Below are positions 38,724 to 46,797 of a stretch of DNA of 64,000 nt, one piece after another (the first letter of the stretch is position 1; each line of letters opens with the position of its first letter). The notes under the pieces were generated by a model. That model searched no databases. It saw nothing but the letters and a program-made list of their open reading frames with translations, and was not told where the DNA came from. The stretch comes from Pantoea coffeiphila. Its GTDB lineage: Bacteria > Pseudomonadota > Gammaproteobacteria > Enterobacterales > Enterobacteriaceae. Location: positions 62,001 through 126,000 of the forward strand of contig NZ_JAFBFW010000009.1 in NCBI RefSeq assembly GCF_016909495.1, read 5' to 3'. The position numbers were made by a program, and so were the translations under genes.

Positions 38724-39607
38724 CCTCTGGCTCCCGGTGCGGTAGTTTCCGCCGCTGAACCCAGATAGGCGGCAATCACCGCCGGATTTTGCCGGATCTC
38801 ATCCGGCGTTCCCGTCGCGATATTGCGCCCGTACTCCAGTACCACAACGCGATCGGACAGACTCATCACCACCGCAATATCGTGCTCGATCAGCAAAATG
38901 GTGGTGCCGAAATGGCGGCGTATCTCGCGGATAAGCTCGCTAAGCTGCTGTTTATCCGCCAGCGTCATTCCCGCCATCGGTTCGTCGAGCAGCAGCAGGC
39001 GAGGGCGGGCAACCAGCGCTCTCGCCAGCTCAACGCGTTTTTGCATGCCGTAGGACAAACTGGTCGTCAGGCGCGATGCCACTGCATCCAGACCGAAGAA
39101 ATTCATCACCGCCTGCGCCTGCTGAAGCTGGCTTTCGCGCTCATGCCGCGCGCGGGACAAGCCGAAAACCTCGCTCAGCAGAGATGTTTGCCGACGGTGT
39201 GCCAGCCCCTGCAAAATGTTATCGACCACGGAAAGGCCGCTAAACAGCGCAAGATTCTGGAAGGTCCGGGCCACGCCCGCACTGGCGAGCTTTTCCGGGC
39301 GAATTGAACGAAAGCGATGCTCGTCAAGCCCGATCTCGCCGCGATCGGGCCGGTAAATACCGGAAATCACATTCAGCAGGGTGCTTTTCCCCGCGCCGTT
39401 CGGGCCGATAATTGCCAGTAACGATGACGGTTCCGCCCGCAGCGAGACGTCACTTAAGGCCTTAACCCCGCCAAATGAGAGCGAAATACCAGAAAGCTGT
39501 AGCGATGCGCCCGGCTTCCTGGCTCTGGCCGTTTCGGCTGAGTAACCCGCTAACGGCGATTGTCGCAGTGCCGCCAGCGAGGTCGGGGATAGTTCTGATA
39601 ACGACAT
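38720..39607 (-). CDS. ABC transporter ATPase, LivG-like
   Basis: This 295-residue ATPase has an N-terminal extension of about 35 residues before the ABC domain. Walker A is GPNGAGKST, the signature LSYGMQKRVELARAL, Walker B LLLLDEPMAGM and the switch LIEHDIAVV. It is the first gene of the six-gene operon, with ribosome site AGGAGAG. The two palindromic operator-like sites upstream are the likely control region. Confidence 0.93.
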   Translation of the reverse strand: MSLSELSPTSLAALRQSPLAGYSAETARARKPGASLQLSGISLSFGGVKALSDVSLRAEPSSLLAIIGPNGAGKSTLLNVISGIYRPDRGEIGLDEHRFRSIRPEKLASAGVARTFQNLALFSGLSVVDNILQGLAHRRQTSLLSEVFGLSRARHERESQLQQAQAVMNFFGLDAVASRLTTSLSYGMQKRVELARALVARPRLLLLDEPMAGMTLADKQQLSELIREIRRHFGTTILLIEHDIAVVMSLSDRVVVLEYGRNIATGTPDEIRQNPAVIAAYLGSAAETTAPGARG

Positions 39608-40093
39608 ATTTCTCTCCTGGTCAGCAGCGCTTTCGATCGCTTTGCCGCTTTCTCATATAACTATTTGCAATTTATAAATATACAAACCAACCTTTAGGTT
39701 ATAAGAACATAAGCAGAATGTGTGCCAAAGTTAGCAAAGGTTATTTTCTTTTTAATTCAGTTAATTAGACTGAAAACCAATGAAAGAAAATGCTGCATTT
39801 GCAGCAGAAATGTTGTTTAGATGCTGCAAATGCAGCAGCAAGGGTTCAACGGAAGGATATAGCGGGGAATGATCAACATTTAGCTAGTTTATGGTATTTA
39901 TGCTGTGCAAATGGCATTAAAAGCGATGATTATCTGGCTGTTTTCCTATTACGTATTGATCTGCTCGGTTTAACCCCTGGAGAAATAATATTAATCCGAA
40001 TTTCGCCCCGTTAAGGGAATCACGGGTGAAAGTTCGTAGGATTATTCTTACAATAGAGTTGATGATTACCCGACCATTTTCATGGAGTGACAG
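39608..40093. other. Divergent control region, ABC operon and yieE
   Basis: The 486 bp are largely A+T-rich. They must contain the promoters of the leftward ABC/SfnB operon and the rightward yieE. The striking content is a pair of identical-arm palindromes (39791-39837). No credible gene was found in the rest. Confidence 0.6.
39791..39837. promoter_or_regulatory. Twin 16-bp palindromic operators
   Basis: TGCTGCA-TT-TGCAGCA (39791-39806) and TGCTGCA-AA-TGCAGCA (39822-39837) have perfect 7-bp arms and 2-nt centres. The centres are 31 bp apart, about three helical turns, so two dimers of one regulator could bind the same face. They lie about 185-230 bp before the LivG-like gene. The regulator is unknown and none is encoded in the operon. 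Confidence 0.65.
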
Positions 40094-40837
40094 ATGGCAA
40101 GTCATTTTGCACGATGGACACTTGTCCAGACGAAAGCACAGGTTCACCGACTTCCGTTGCAGCTGGTAGAGCATTCAGCCAGCCTGGCGGAGAGGCGCCG
40201 TCGCCGCTATCTCGCGGCCAGAACGCTGCTGGCGGAACTGATGCTGCGGGTCTACGGCATCCCCCAGCTTCCCGATATCCGCCTTGCTGACGGCGGGCGC
40301 CCCTGTTTTTCCGATCCCGATCTGCCTGACTTCAGTATCTCCTACGCCGGAAATGTGGTTGGCGTTCTGCTGGCGGAAGAGGGCTGCCGTGCCGGCCTGG
40401 ATATGGAGATTGTTCGCGCACACAGCCGCCAGACTTTAGAGCAGTATCTGCACTCTTTTTCATCCGGTGAAAAAGCCTGGATCAACGCCCAGAACGATCC
40501 GTCTGAAGCCTGTACTCAAATCTGGACGCTTCGCCAAAGCATTCTGAAGATGACCGGGGAGGGTAACAGTGGTTTTGATGCGCTGCGCCTGCATCCCGCT
40601 TCGGGAAGGCTGCGTTCTTCAACCCTGGCCGATATTCAGGCTATCTGTGATGTGGAAGCGTTGATGGTCTGGTCCTGCGCGCTCTCACCGGGAACCGATC
40701 GGCTACAGCTGTGGGAATATGATGATTCTGAAGGGTGGAATTCACTGCAGAGTATTAACGTCTATTCGTTAAATATGGGGCCACGGGCACTGCGTTTAAC
40801 CAGTCTGCCCGCCGAGAAGCAGCACTACTATTCCTGA
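40094..40837 (+). CDS. yieE: 4'-phosphopantetheinyl transferase-family protein YieE
   Basis: This 247-residue protein is similar to E. coli YieE along its length (FSISYAGNVVGVLLAEEG, CRAGLDMEIVR). The family moves 4'-phosphopantetheine from CoA to carrier proteins. The first Mg-binding motif (GLDMEI) is present. The second motif, usually W-x-x-K-E-x-x-x-K, reads WTLRQSILK, with the KE pair replaced, as also seen in E. coli YieE; catalytic competence is therefore uncertain. Start supported by GGAG upstream. The yieE-adeP-yieH order matches E. coli with chrR (yieF) missing. Confidence 0.88.
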   Translation: MASHFARWTLVQTKAQVHRLPLQLVEHSASLAERRRRRYLAARTLLAELMLRVYGIPQLPDIRLADGGRPCFSDPDLPDFSISYAGNVVGVLLAEEGCRAGLDMEIVRAHSRQTLEQYLHSFSSGEKAWINAQNDPSEACTQIWTLRQSILKMTGEGNSGFDALRLHPASGRLRSSTLADIQAICDVEALMVWSCALSPGTDRLQLWEYDDSEGWNSLQSINVYSLNMGPRALRLTSLPAEKQHYYS

Positions 40838-40840
40838 TAG

Positions 40841-40866
40841 CAGGGTGGCGCAAGGCCACCCTGCTG
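40841..40866. terminator. Bidirectional hairpin, yieE and adeP
   Basis: Perfect stem CAGGGTGG / CCACCCTG around CGCAAGG, lying between the convergent stop codons. No clear T run on either strand. Confidence 0.6.
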
Positions 40867-40877
40867 TTGCAGAGCGC

Positions 40878-42191
40878 TTAATGTGCGTCTACAAAGACAA
40901 TCTTCAGCACGAACAGCAGCGCCACCACTACCACGCACGGGCTGATTTCACGCCAGCGGCCGGTTCCCAGCTTCATCACGCAGTAAGAGATAAAGCCCAG
41001 CGCGATCCCTTCGGTAATCGAGAAGCTGAACGGCATCATCGCGGCGGTCACAAATGCCGGAACGGCTTCGGTCAGATCGTCCCATTTCACGCGTGCAAGG
41101 CTGGACGTCATCAGTACGCCAACGTAAATCAGCGCACCGGCTGCCGCATAGGCGGGCACCATGCCGGCCAGCGGAGACAGGAACATCACCAGCAGGAACA
41201 GAATTCCGGTGACTACCGCCATCAGCCCCGTGCGCCCACCGACGGACACGCCGGAAGAGCTTTCGATGTAGGCGGTAACAGAGGAAGTACCGATAAATGA
41301 ACCGGCCACCGAGCTGATGCTGTCAACGTACAGCGCCTGCTTCATGCGTGGGAATGTGCCTTTTTCATCGGTCAGACCGGCCTTATCGGTAACGCCGATC
41401 AGCGTGCCGGAGGAGTCAAACAGGTTGACCAGCATAAAGGAGAAGATAATCCCGGCCATGCCGATATTCAGTGAGCCTGCGAGATCCACCTGGCCCAGCA
41501 CCGACGTAACCGGCGGCGGCGCAGAGAAAATACCGGTGTATTTCACATCACCAATAGCCAGGCCAATGCCGGTGGTTACCACGATGGAAACCAGCACCGC
41601 AGCGTGAATATTGCGGGATGCCAGAATCGCGATGATAAAGAAGCCCAGCGCACCCAGCAGCACACTGTGCGAGGTCAGGTTACCCACGCTGACCAGCGTG
41701 GCTTCGTTCGGCACGATGATCCCGGCATTTTTCAGGCCCATCATCGCAATAAACAGCCCGATACCGGCGGTGATGCCCACGCGCAGGCTGACCGGGATAT
41801 TCGAGATCATCCAGTAGCGCACGCGGAAAATGGTCAGCAGCAGCAGGCCGGTCGCGCCCCAGAAAATTGCCCCCATGCCCACCTGCCACGAGATACCCAT
41901 CGCACCCACCACCACGAAGGCAAAGAAGGCATTCAGGCCCATTGCCGGTGCCAGCGCAACCGGCAGATTAGCCACCAGCCCCATCAGGATGCTACCGGCT
42001 GCGGCGATCAGGCAGGTGGTGACAAACACCGCCTGCGTATCCATACCTGCCACGCCGAGGATCTGCGGGTTAACAAAAACGATGTACACCATCGTCAGAA
42101 ACGTGGTGAAGCCGGCAATCACCTCAGTGCGTGCTGTGGTGCCATGCTCCTGCAATTTAAAAATCCGTTGTAACAAACCGGGATTAGTCAT
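40878..42191 (-). CDS. adeP: Adenine permease AdeP
   Basis: This 437-residue inner-membrane purine:H+ symporter of the NCS2/AzgA branch has about 13 membrane segments. Typical segments are EVIAGFTTFLTMVYIVFVNP, ALAPAMGLNAFFAFVV, GITAGIGLFIAMMGL and GTSSVTAYIESSSGVSVGGR. The ATG at 42191 aligns with E. coli AdeP (YieG); an earlier in-frame ATG adds 42 basic residues and is unlikely. A PurR-type operator lies 85 bp upstream, consistent with purine repression known for yieG in E. coli. Confidence 0.95.
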   Translation of the reverse strand: MTNPGLLQRIFKLQEHGTTARTEVIAGFTTFLTMVYIVFVNPQILGVAGMDTQAVFVTTCLIAAAGSILMGLVANLPVALAPAMGLNAFFAFVVVGAMGISWQVGMGAIFWGATGLLLLTIFRVRYWMISNIPVSLRVGITAGIGLFIAMMGLKNAGIIVPNEATLVSVGNLTSHSVLLGALGFFIIAILASRNIHAAVLVSIVVTTGIGLAIGDVKYTGIFSAPPPVTSVLGQVDLAGSLNIGMAGIIFSFMLVNLFDSSGTLIGVTDKAGLTDEKGTFPRMKQALYVDSISSVAGSFIGTSSVTAYIESSSGVSVGGRTGLMAVVTGILFLLVMFLSPLAGMVPAYAAAGALIYVGVLMTSSLARVKWDDLTEAVPAFVTAAMMPFSFSITEGIALGFISYCVMKLGTGRWREISPCVVVVALLFVLKIVFVDAH

Positions 42192-42275
42192 TATGTGTTT
42201 CCAGAAACGGAGAAAAATGTCGACGGCTATCCTACCCCATAATGATGCGTTTTGGATGGGGGGTAACCGGTTTTT

Positions 42276-42291
42276 TCGCAACCGATTGCGC
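42276..42291. promoter_or_regulatory. PurR operator of adeP
   Basis: TCGCAACCGATTGCGC fits the PurR box pattern (GCAA-N-CG-N-TT-N-C core fully matched). It lies between divergent adeP and yieH, 85-100 bp before the adeP start. Confidence 0.7.
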
Positions 42292-42403
42292 TGTTTTCGC
42301 CGTCGAATCACTACCATTAACCGTAATTGACATTTGCAGTCGCAATCCTGCTACAGTCGCGTAAAGTAGAAAAGAAAGCCTAACCGACCTGAAGGACGCA
42401 CAG

Positions 42404-43066
42404 ATGTCAGTGGAGTGTGTATTTTTTGATTGTGATGGAACGCTGGTAGACAGCGAAGTGCTCTGTACCCAGGGCTATGTGAATACCTTTGCGCAGTTTG
42501 GCGTTACGCTTTCGCTGCAGGAGATGTTCGAGAAATATAAGGGCGTTAAGCTGTATGACATCGTGGCCGATGTCTGCGAACAGCATGGCCTGACCACCCC
42601 GGTTGAGGTGCTTGAACCGGCCTACCGCGCCGAAGTAGCAAGACTGTTCGATCTGGAACTGAAGGCGATCCCCGGCGCTAAAGCGCTGGTAGAAAGCATT
42701 CAGGTGCCAATGTGTGTCGTATCCAACGGTACGGTACCGAAAATGCAGCACTCGCTGGGCCTGACCGGGCTGCTGCCTTTTTTCAGCGATCGCCTCTACA
42801 GCGGCTACGATATCCAGCACTGGAAGCCCGAGCCGGAGCTGATGCACCACGCCGCGCAGCAGATGGGCATCCCGATTGAGCATTGCATCCTGGTGGATGA
42901 CTCCGAAGCCGGGGCAAAAGCGGGGATCGCCGCCGGTATTCCGGTATTTTACTACTGCGCGGACGCGCACAATCCCGCTATCGACCATCCGCTGGTCACC
43001 GTATTTACAGATATGGCGCAGCTTCCCGCCCTGTGGCGTGACAAAGGCTGGCAGCTGACGCGCTAG
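42404..43066 (+). CDS. yieH: HAD phosphatase YieH (6-phosphogluconate phosphatase)
   Basis: This 220-residue subfamily IA HAD phosphatase of the cytoplasm has motif I FFDCDGTLVDSE, motif II VVSNGTVPK, motif III lysine HWKPEPEL and motif IV LVDDSEAGAKAG. E. coli YieH hydrolyses 6-phosphogluconate and other phosphosugars. It diverges from adeP as in E. coli. Confidence 0.94.
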   Translation: MSVECVFFDCDGTLVDSEVLCTQGYVNTFAQFGVTLSLQEMFEKYKGVKLYDIVADVCEQHGLTTPVEVLEPAYRAEVARLFDLELKAIPGAKALVESIQVPMCVVSNGTVPKMQHSLGLTGLLPFFSDRLYSGYDIQHWKPEPELMHHAAQQMGIPIEHCILVDDSEAGAKAGIAAGIPVFYYCADAHNPAIDHPLVTVFTDMAQLPALWRDKGWQLTR

Positions 43067-43183
43067 CGGCCGGGCCAGCGCCGGGTATAGAAACAGTCTA
43101 TATCCGGCCGGAATAAATCAATTTCACTTCATCCCCTCCCTGGCCCTATGCTGCTACAGCACAGGTATCGGCCAGGAGAGAAC

Positions 43184-43453
43184 ATGGAAAACCAACGACT
43201 TGCTACCGCCGTACTGGCGGCACTCGGCGGCGCGGATAACGTCGCCGCACTGCGCTACTGCGCCAGCCGCGTTCGGTTAAAACTGCACGATAACACCCAA
43301 ATTGACCGGCAGCTGATTGAGCAGCAGCCCCCGGTCAGAGCGCTGCTGGAGGTCACCCTTGCCCCGCAGCTTACCGAGTTCCAGCTGGTGATGGGGCCGG
43401 GCCAGTCGCGGCCGCTGTATCAGGCGCTGGTCGAACGGGTCGGTGAAAAGTAG
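43184..43453 (+). CDS. Stand-alone PTS EIIB domain (glucose family)
   Basis: This 89-residue protein consists of only an EIIB domain of the glucose/GlcNAc PTS class: VLAALGGADNVAALRYCASRVRLKL with the phosphorylatable Cys26, then ending at the usual C-terminal helix of the domain. The start at 43184 has AGGAG upstream. No EIIC or EIIA is encoded nearby, and the neighbouring sugar operon uses an ABC importer. It may serve a permease elsewhere, act as a phosphorylated regulator, or be a remnant of a larger EII protein. Its stop abuts the stop of the convergent LysR gene. Confidence 0.75.
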   Translation: MENQRLATAVLAALGGADNVAALRYCASRVRLKLHDNTQIDRQLIEQQPPVRALLEVTLAPQLTEFQLVMGPGQSRPLYQALVERVGEK

Positions 43454-44407
43454 CTACGACACCAGATGGCGAACCGGTTCAAGGAACTGATGTAACAGCT
43501 CCTGCATTTGCACCACATGGGGCGCATCGGCCTTTTCCCGCATCAAATAGATGCCGACCGTACACGGCTGGCTTTCTTCTGCCAGCTGCAAAGGCTCAAG
43601 GCCATACCGGGCAAAATACCCCGCCATGCAGGAAGGGTAGTTCAGCATCATTGCGTCAGAGTCGTTAATCATATCCACCGCCGACATCATTGAGCTGGTA
43701 GACCAGATCACCCGCTCGGCCAGGTGCAGACGATTACGCGCCTGCCTTTTGTGCTGCATATCATCCATCATATGCTGGTAGCGGCTCTCGTCCGGCGTCA
43801 GCTCCACATAGGGGTATCCCAGCAGCTCGTACTCCTCCACCGGCCTGCCCAGCAGCGGATGCCCGCCGCGGACAAACATGCTATCGCGCGTGCTGAACAG
43901 CGGCAGAAAACTGATGCCCGCCTTCGGATTCAATCCTTTGATTTCATGTCCGATAAACAGATCGATATCGCCCCCCAGCAGCAGATCCATCAGGCGCAGG
44001 TGATTGCCGAGATCGATATGAATATTGACCGTGGGATGCAGGGTGCGATAGGCGTTAAAGCTGTCGCGAACGAACATATACCACCAGGCATGTCCCGCCC
44101 CCATCCGCAGGCTCTGCCCCTGCCGGGCTTTTATCGAAGCCAGCTTAATCAGGGTGTTATCGTAGATGCGCTGCATCATCTGGGCCTGCTCCAGCAGCAG
44201 CTCACCAAATTCCGTGGTATTCACCCCGGTTGAGGTGCGCTCCAGCAGCTGCACGCCTAAATTCTCTTCCAGTTTCTTCATGTTATGGGTCAAGGTGGGC
44301 TGACTCAGGCAAAGTTTGTTTGCCGCATGGCTCACATTTCCCAACATCGCGACTTCGATAAACTGACGTAAAATTTTGTCCACGATCATATTTTCCGCAA
44401 GTGACAT
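43454..44407 (-). CDS. LysR-family regulator of the adjacent sugar operon
   Basis: This 317-residue regulator has helix-turn-helix GNVSHAANKLCLSQPTLTHN and recognition helix region MKKLEENLGVQLLERT, then an effector domain from about residue 100. It is divergent from the sugar ABC operon with 102 bp between starts. LysR control of a sugar ABC operon is unusual (LacI/AraC regulators are commoner) but recalls the palatinose cluster of Erwinia rhapontici, which from memory has a LysR regulator beside ABC transporter genes. Confidence 0.88.
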   Translation of the reverse strand: MSLAENMIVDKILRQFIEVAMLGNVSHAANKLCLSQPTLTHNMKKLEENLGVQLLERTSTGVNTTEFGELLLEQAQMMQRIYDNTLIKLASIKARQGQSLRMGAGHAWWYMFVRDSFNAYRTLHPTVNIHIDLGNHLRLMDLLLGGDIDLFIGHEIKGLNPKAGISFLPLFSTRDSMFVRGGHPLLGRPVEEYELLGYPYVELTPDESRYQHMMDDMQHKRQARNRLHLAERVIWSTSSMMSAVDMINDSDAMMLNYPSCMAGYFARYGLEPLQLAEESQPCTVGIYLMREKADAPHVVQMQELLHQFLEPVRHLVS

Positions 44408-44416
44408 AGATATTTT

Positions 44417-44427
44417 CTATAGCATAG
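44417..44427. promoter_or_regulatory. Candidate LysR operator
   Basis: Small palindrome CTAT-AGC-ATAG within a T-N11-A context (TCTATAGCATAGCCA), placed between the divergent LysR gene and the sugar operon. Only a weak by-eye match. Confidence 0.3.
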
Positions 44428-44509
44428 CCAAATAAATCGATTTCCTTCAATGATCCGCTTTCGCTAGCTTGTCCGGTAACGGCACCCGGCCGCTAACTGA
44501 GAGGACGTC

Positions 44510-45775
44510 ATGAGAAAAGTGATTCCGAGCCTGCTTGTCTGCGCGGCGGCGCTGCTATCTGCTCCCACCCTGGCCGATACCCTGCGTATGGAGTGCCCAC
44601 CCAGCAGGGAAGGCCGCCAGTTCTGTCATGACATCAAGCAGCGCTTTGAAGCGCAAACCGGCCATAAGCTGGAATTTATCGATCTCCCCCGCGCCTCGGA
44701 TGAAAAGCTGTCGCTGTTTCAACAGCTGTTTGCGGCGAAAGACAGCAGCGCCATCGATCTGTTTCAGGCCGATACCGTGTGGATCGGCGTACTGAACAAG
44801 CATCTGCTGGATCTCACCGATCGCGTCGGCAGCATGCGCGACGATTTCTTCCCCTCCGCCTGGCAAAACAACGTGGTTAACGGTCGGGTCAAAGCCGTAC
44901 CCGCTTTTCTGGATACCGGCGCGCTCTACTACCGCAAAGACCTGCTTGAGCGCTACGGCGAACAGCCGCCAAAAACCTGGGATGAGATGGCCCGCATCAG
45001 TACGCGCATTCAGCAGCAGGAGCGCGAGGCCGGGCATAAAAACTTTTGGGGTCTGGTGTTTCAGGGCAAATCCTACGAGGGGCTGACCTGCAATGCGCTG
45101 GAGTGGGTGGCTTCGCAGAGCGGTGGCGACTTTATTACCCAGGACGGCGCGATCACCATCAATAACCCGCAGGCGGCGCAGGCGCTGGATAAAGCTGCGG
45201 GCTGGATCGGCAACATCGTGCCGCGCGGCGCGCTGGGCTACATGGAAGAGGAGTCACGCGCGGTATTTCAGAACGGTGATGCGCTGTTTATGCGCAACTG
45301 GCTGTACGCCTGGGTCCTGACCCAGGACAGCAGCAGCGCAATCAAAGGCAAAGTGGGCCTGATGCCGCTGCCCGCAGGCGATGAAGGTCGTTCACTCAGT
45401 ACACTTGGCGGCTGGCAGTGGGCGATCAGCGCCTACACCAAAAACCCCGATGCCGCCTTCGAACTGCTGAAAATCGTCAGCGATGCCAAATCGCAGCGCG
45501 AAGGGCTGACGCTGATGGGCTGGCCGCCGTCGCGCATCGCACTGTATGACGATCCGCAGGTGCTGGCCCAGGTGCCCTATCTGGCCAGCTTCAAGGAGAT
45601 TTTCGCCAGGGCCATTCCGCGCCCGGCCACCCAGACCAAACGCCAGTACGCCCAGGTTTCCCGGGCGATCTACAACGCCACCTTTAATGTGCTTCGCGGC
45701 AGCAGCGATGGCGCAACGGCAGTCGCTGGTCTGCAGCAGCGCCTGGAAAGAATCAAAGCCAGAGAGTGGCGCTGA
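44510..45775 (+). CDS. Sugar ABC transporter periplasmic binding protein
   Basis: This 421-residue MalE-type binding protein of the periplasm has signal peptide SLLVCAAALLSAPTLA cleaved before DTLRM. Family 1 features include DLFQADTVWIGVL, VKAVPAFLDTGALYYRKDLL, PPKTWDEM and STLGGWQWAIS. It probably binds a di- or oligosaccharide. It is the first gene of the operon, with ribosome site AGAGGA, and the following permease starts 32 bp downstream. Its GH4 partner suggests an alpha-glucoside ligand. Confidence 0.9.
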   Translation: MRKVIPSLLVCAAALLSAPTLADTLRMECPPSREGRQFCHDIKQRFEAQTGHKLEFIDLPRASDEKLSLFQQLFAAKDSSAIDLFQADTVWIGVLNKHLLDLTDRVGSMRDDFFPSAWQNNVVNGRVKAVPAFLDTGALYYRKDLLERYGEQPPKTWDEMARISTRIQQQEREAGHKNFWGLVFQGKSYEGLTCNALEWVASQSGGDFITQDGAITINNPQAAQALDKAAGWIGNIVPRGALGYMEEESRAVFQNGDALFMRNWLYAWVLTQDSSSAIKGKVGLMPLPAGDEGRSLSTLGGWQWAISAYTKNPDAAFELLKIVSDAKSQREGLTLMGWPPSRIALYDDPQVLAQVPYLASFKEIFARAIPRPATQTKRQYAQVSRAIYNATFNVLRGSSDGATAVAGLQQRLERIKAREWR

Positions 45776-45807
45776 TATCGCCCTGTAAACCTACCGGAGC
45801 CTGCACG

Positions 45808-46797
45808 ATGAAAGATGAAACGCGTTCCTTATCCCTGACGGCAACGCCGGAACCGCACGCGGTAACCTCGGCGAAACGCAGCAAACTGAATCATCAGCAG
45901 CGGCGCAGCCGCGTGGCCTGGCTGCTGGTGGCACCCGCTATGCTGCTGCTGGCGACAGTGGCGGGATGGCCGCTGTTGCGCACCCTGTTCTACAGCTTCA
46001 CCGATGCCATGCTGGATACGCCGGACGATTATCGTTTCGTCGGCTTCGCTAACTACCTCGACTTCGCCGACGGCGGCCATCGCTTCGGCATCCTGGCCGA
46101 TCCGCAGTGGTGGCTGGCGGTGGGCAATACGCTGCGCTTCAGCCTGATTTCGGTATCGCTGGAGCTGGTGTTTGGCATGCTGCTGGCGCTGCTGATGAAC
46201 CAGAAGTTTCGCGGTCAGGGCCTGGTGCGCACCGCCATTCTGGTTCCCTGGGCTATCCCGACGATCGTCTCCGCCAAGATGTGGGGCTGGATGTTCCACG
46301 ATCAGTACGGCGTGGTGAACGACCTGCTGCTGAAGCTGGGCGTTATCAGCACGCCGCTGGCCTGGGTGGCAGAACCGAATCTGTCGATGTGGGCGGTCAT
46401 TATCGCCGACGTGTGGAAAACCACGCCGTTTATGGCGCTGATGCTGCTGGCCGCGCTGCAGCTGATCCCCGGCGATCTGTATGAAGCCGCCCGGGTTGAC
46501 GGGGCCAATGCCTGGCAGCGTTTCCGCCGCATCACGCTGCCGCTGATTATGCCCGCGATGATCGTTGCGCTGATTTTCCGCGTGATGGATGCGCTGCGGG
46601 TGTTTGACCTGATTTACGTCCTGACCTCTAACAGCGAAGCCACGGTATCGATCTCCGGCTATGCCCGCGACCTGATGGTCAGCTATCAGCAGATGGGTTC
46701 CGGCTCTGCCGCCTCGGTACTGGTGTTCATGATGGTCGCGGGTATCGCCGCCTGCTTCCTGGCGGCGGGCCGCTTCAATAACGGAGAAAACAAATGA
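45808..46797 (+). CDS. Sugar ABC transporter permease (MalF/UgpA type)
   Basis: This 329-residue inner-membrane permease with six predicted helices has coupling loop EAARVDGANAWQRFRRITLPLI (EAA motif). A hydrophilic N-terminal tail of about 45 residues precedes helix 1 (RVAWLLVAPAMLLLATVAGW). The ATG at 45808 is preferred over an in-frame ATG 42 bp earlier because it has GGAG upstream. Its stop overlaps the next permease start. Confidence 0.92.
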   Translation: MKDETRSLSLTATPEPHAVTSAKRSKLNHQQRRSRVAWLLVAPAMLLLATVAGWPLLRTLFYSFTDAMLDTPDDYRFVGFANYLDFADGGHRFGILADPQWWLAVGNTLRFSLISVSLELVFGMLLALLMNQKFRGQGLVRTAILVPWAIPTIVSAKMWGWMFHDQYGVVNDLLLKLGVISTPLAWVAEPNLSMWAVIIADVWKTTPFMALMLLAALQLIPGDLYEAARVDGANAWQRFRRITLPLIMPAMIVALIFRVMDALRVFDLIYVLTSNSEATVSISGYARDLMVSYQQMGSGSAASVLVFMMVAGIAACFLAAGRFNNGENK

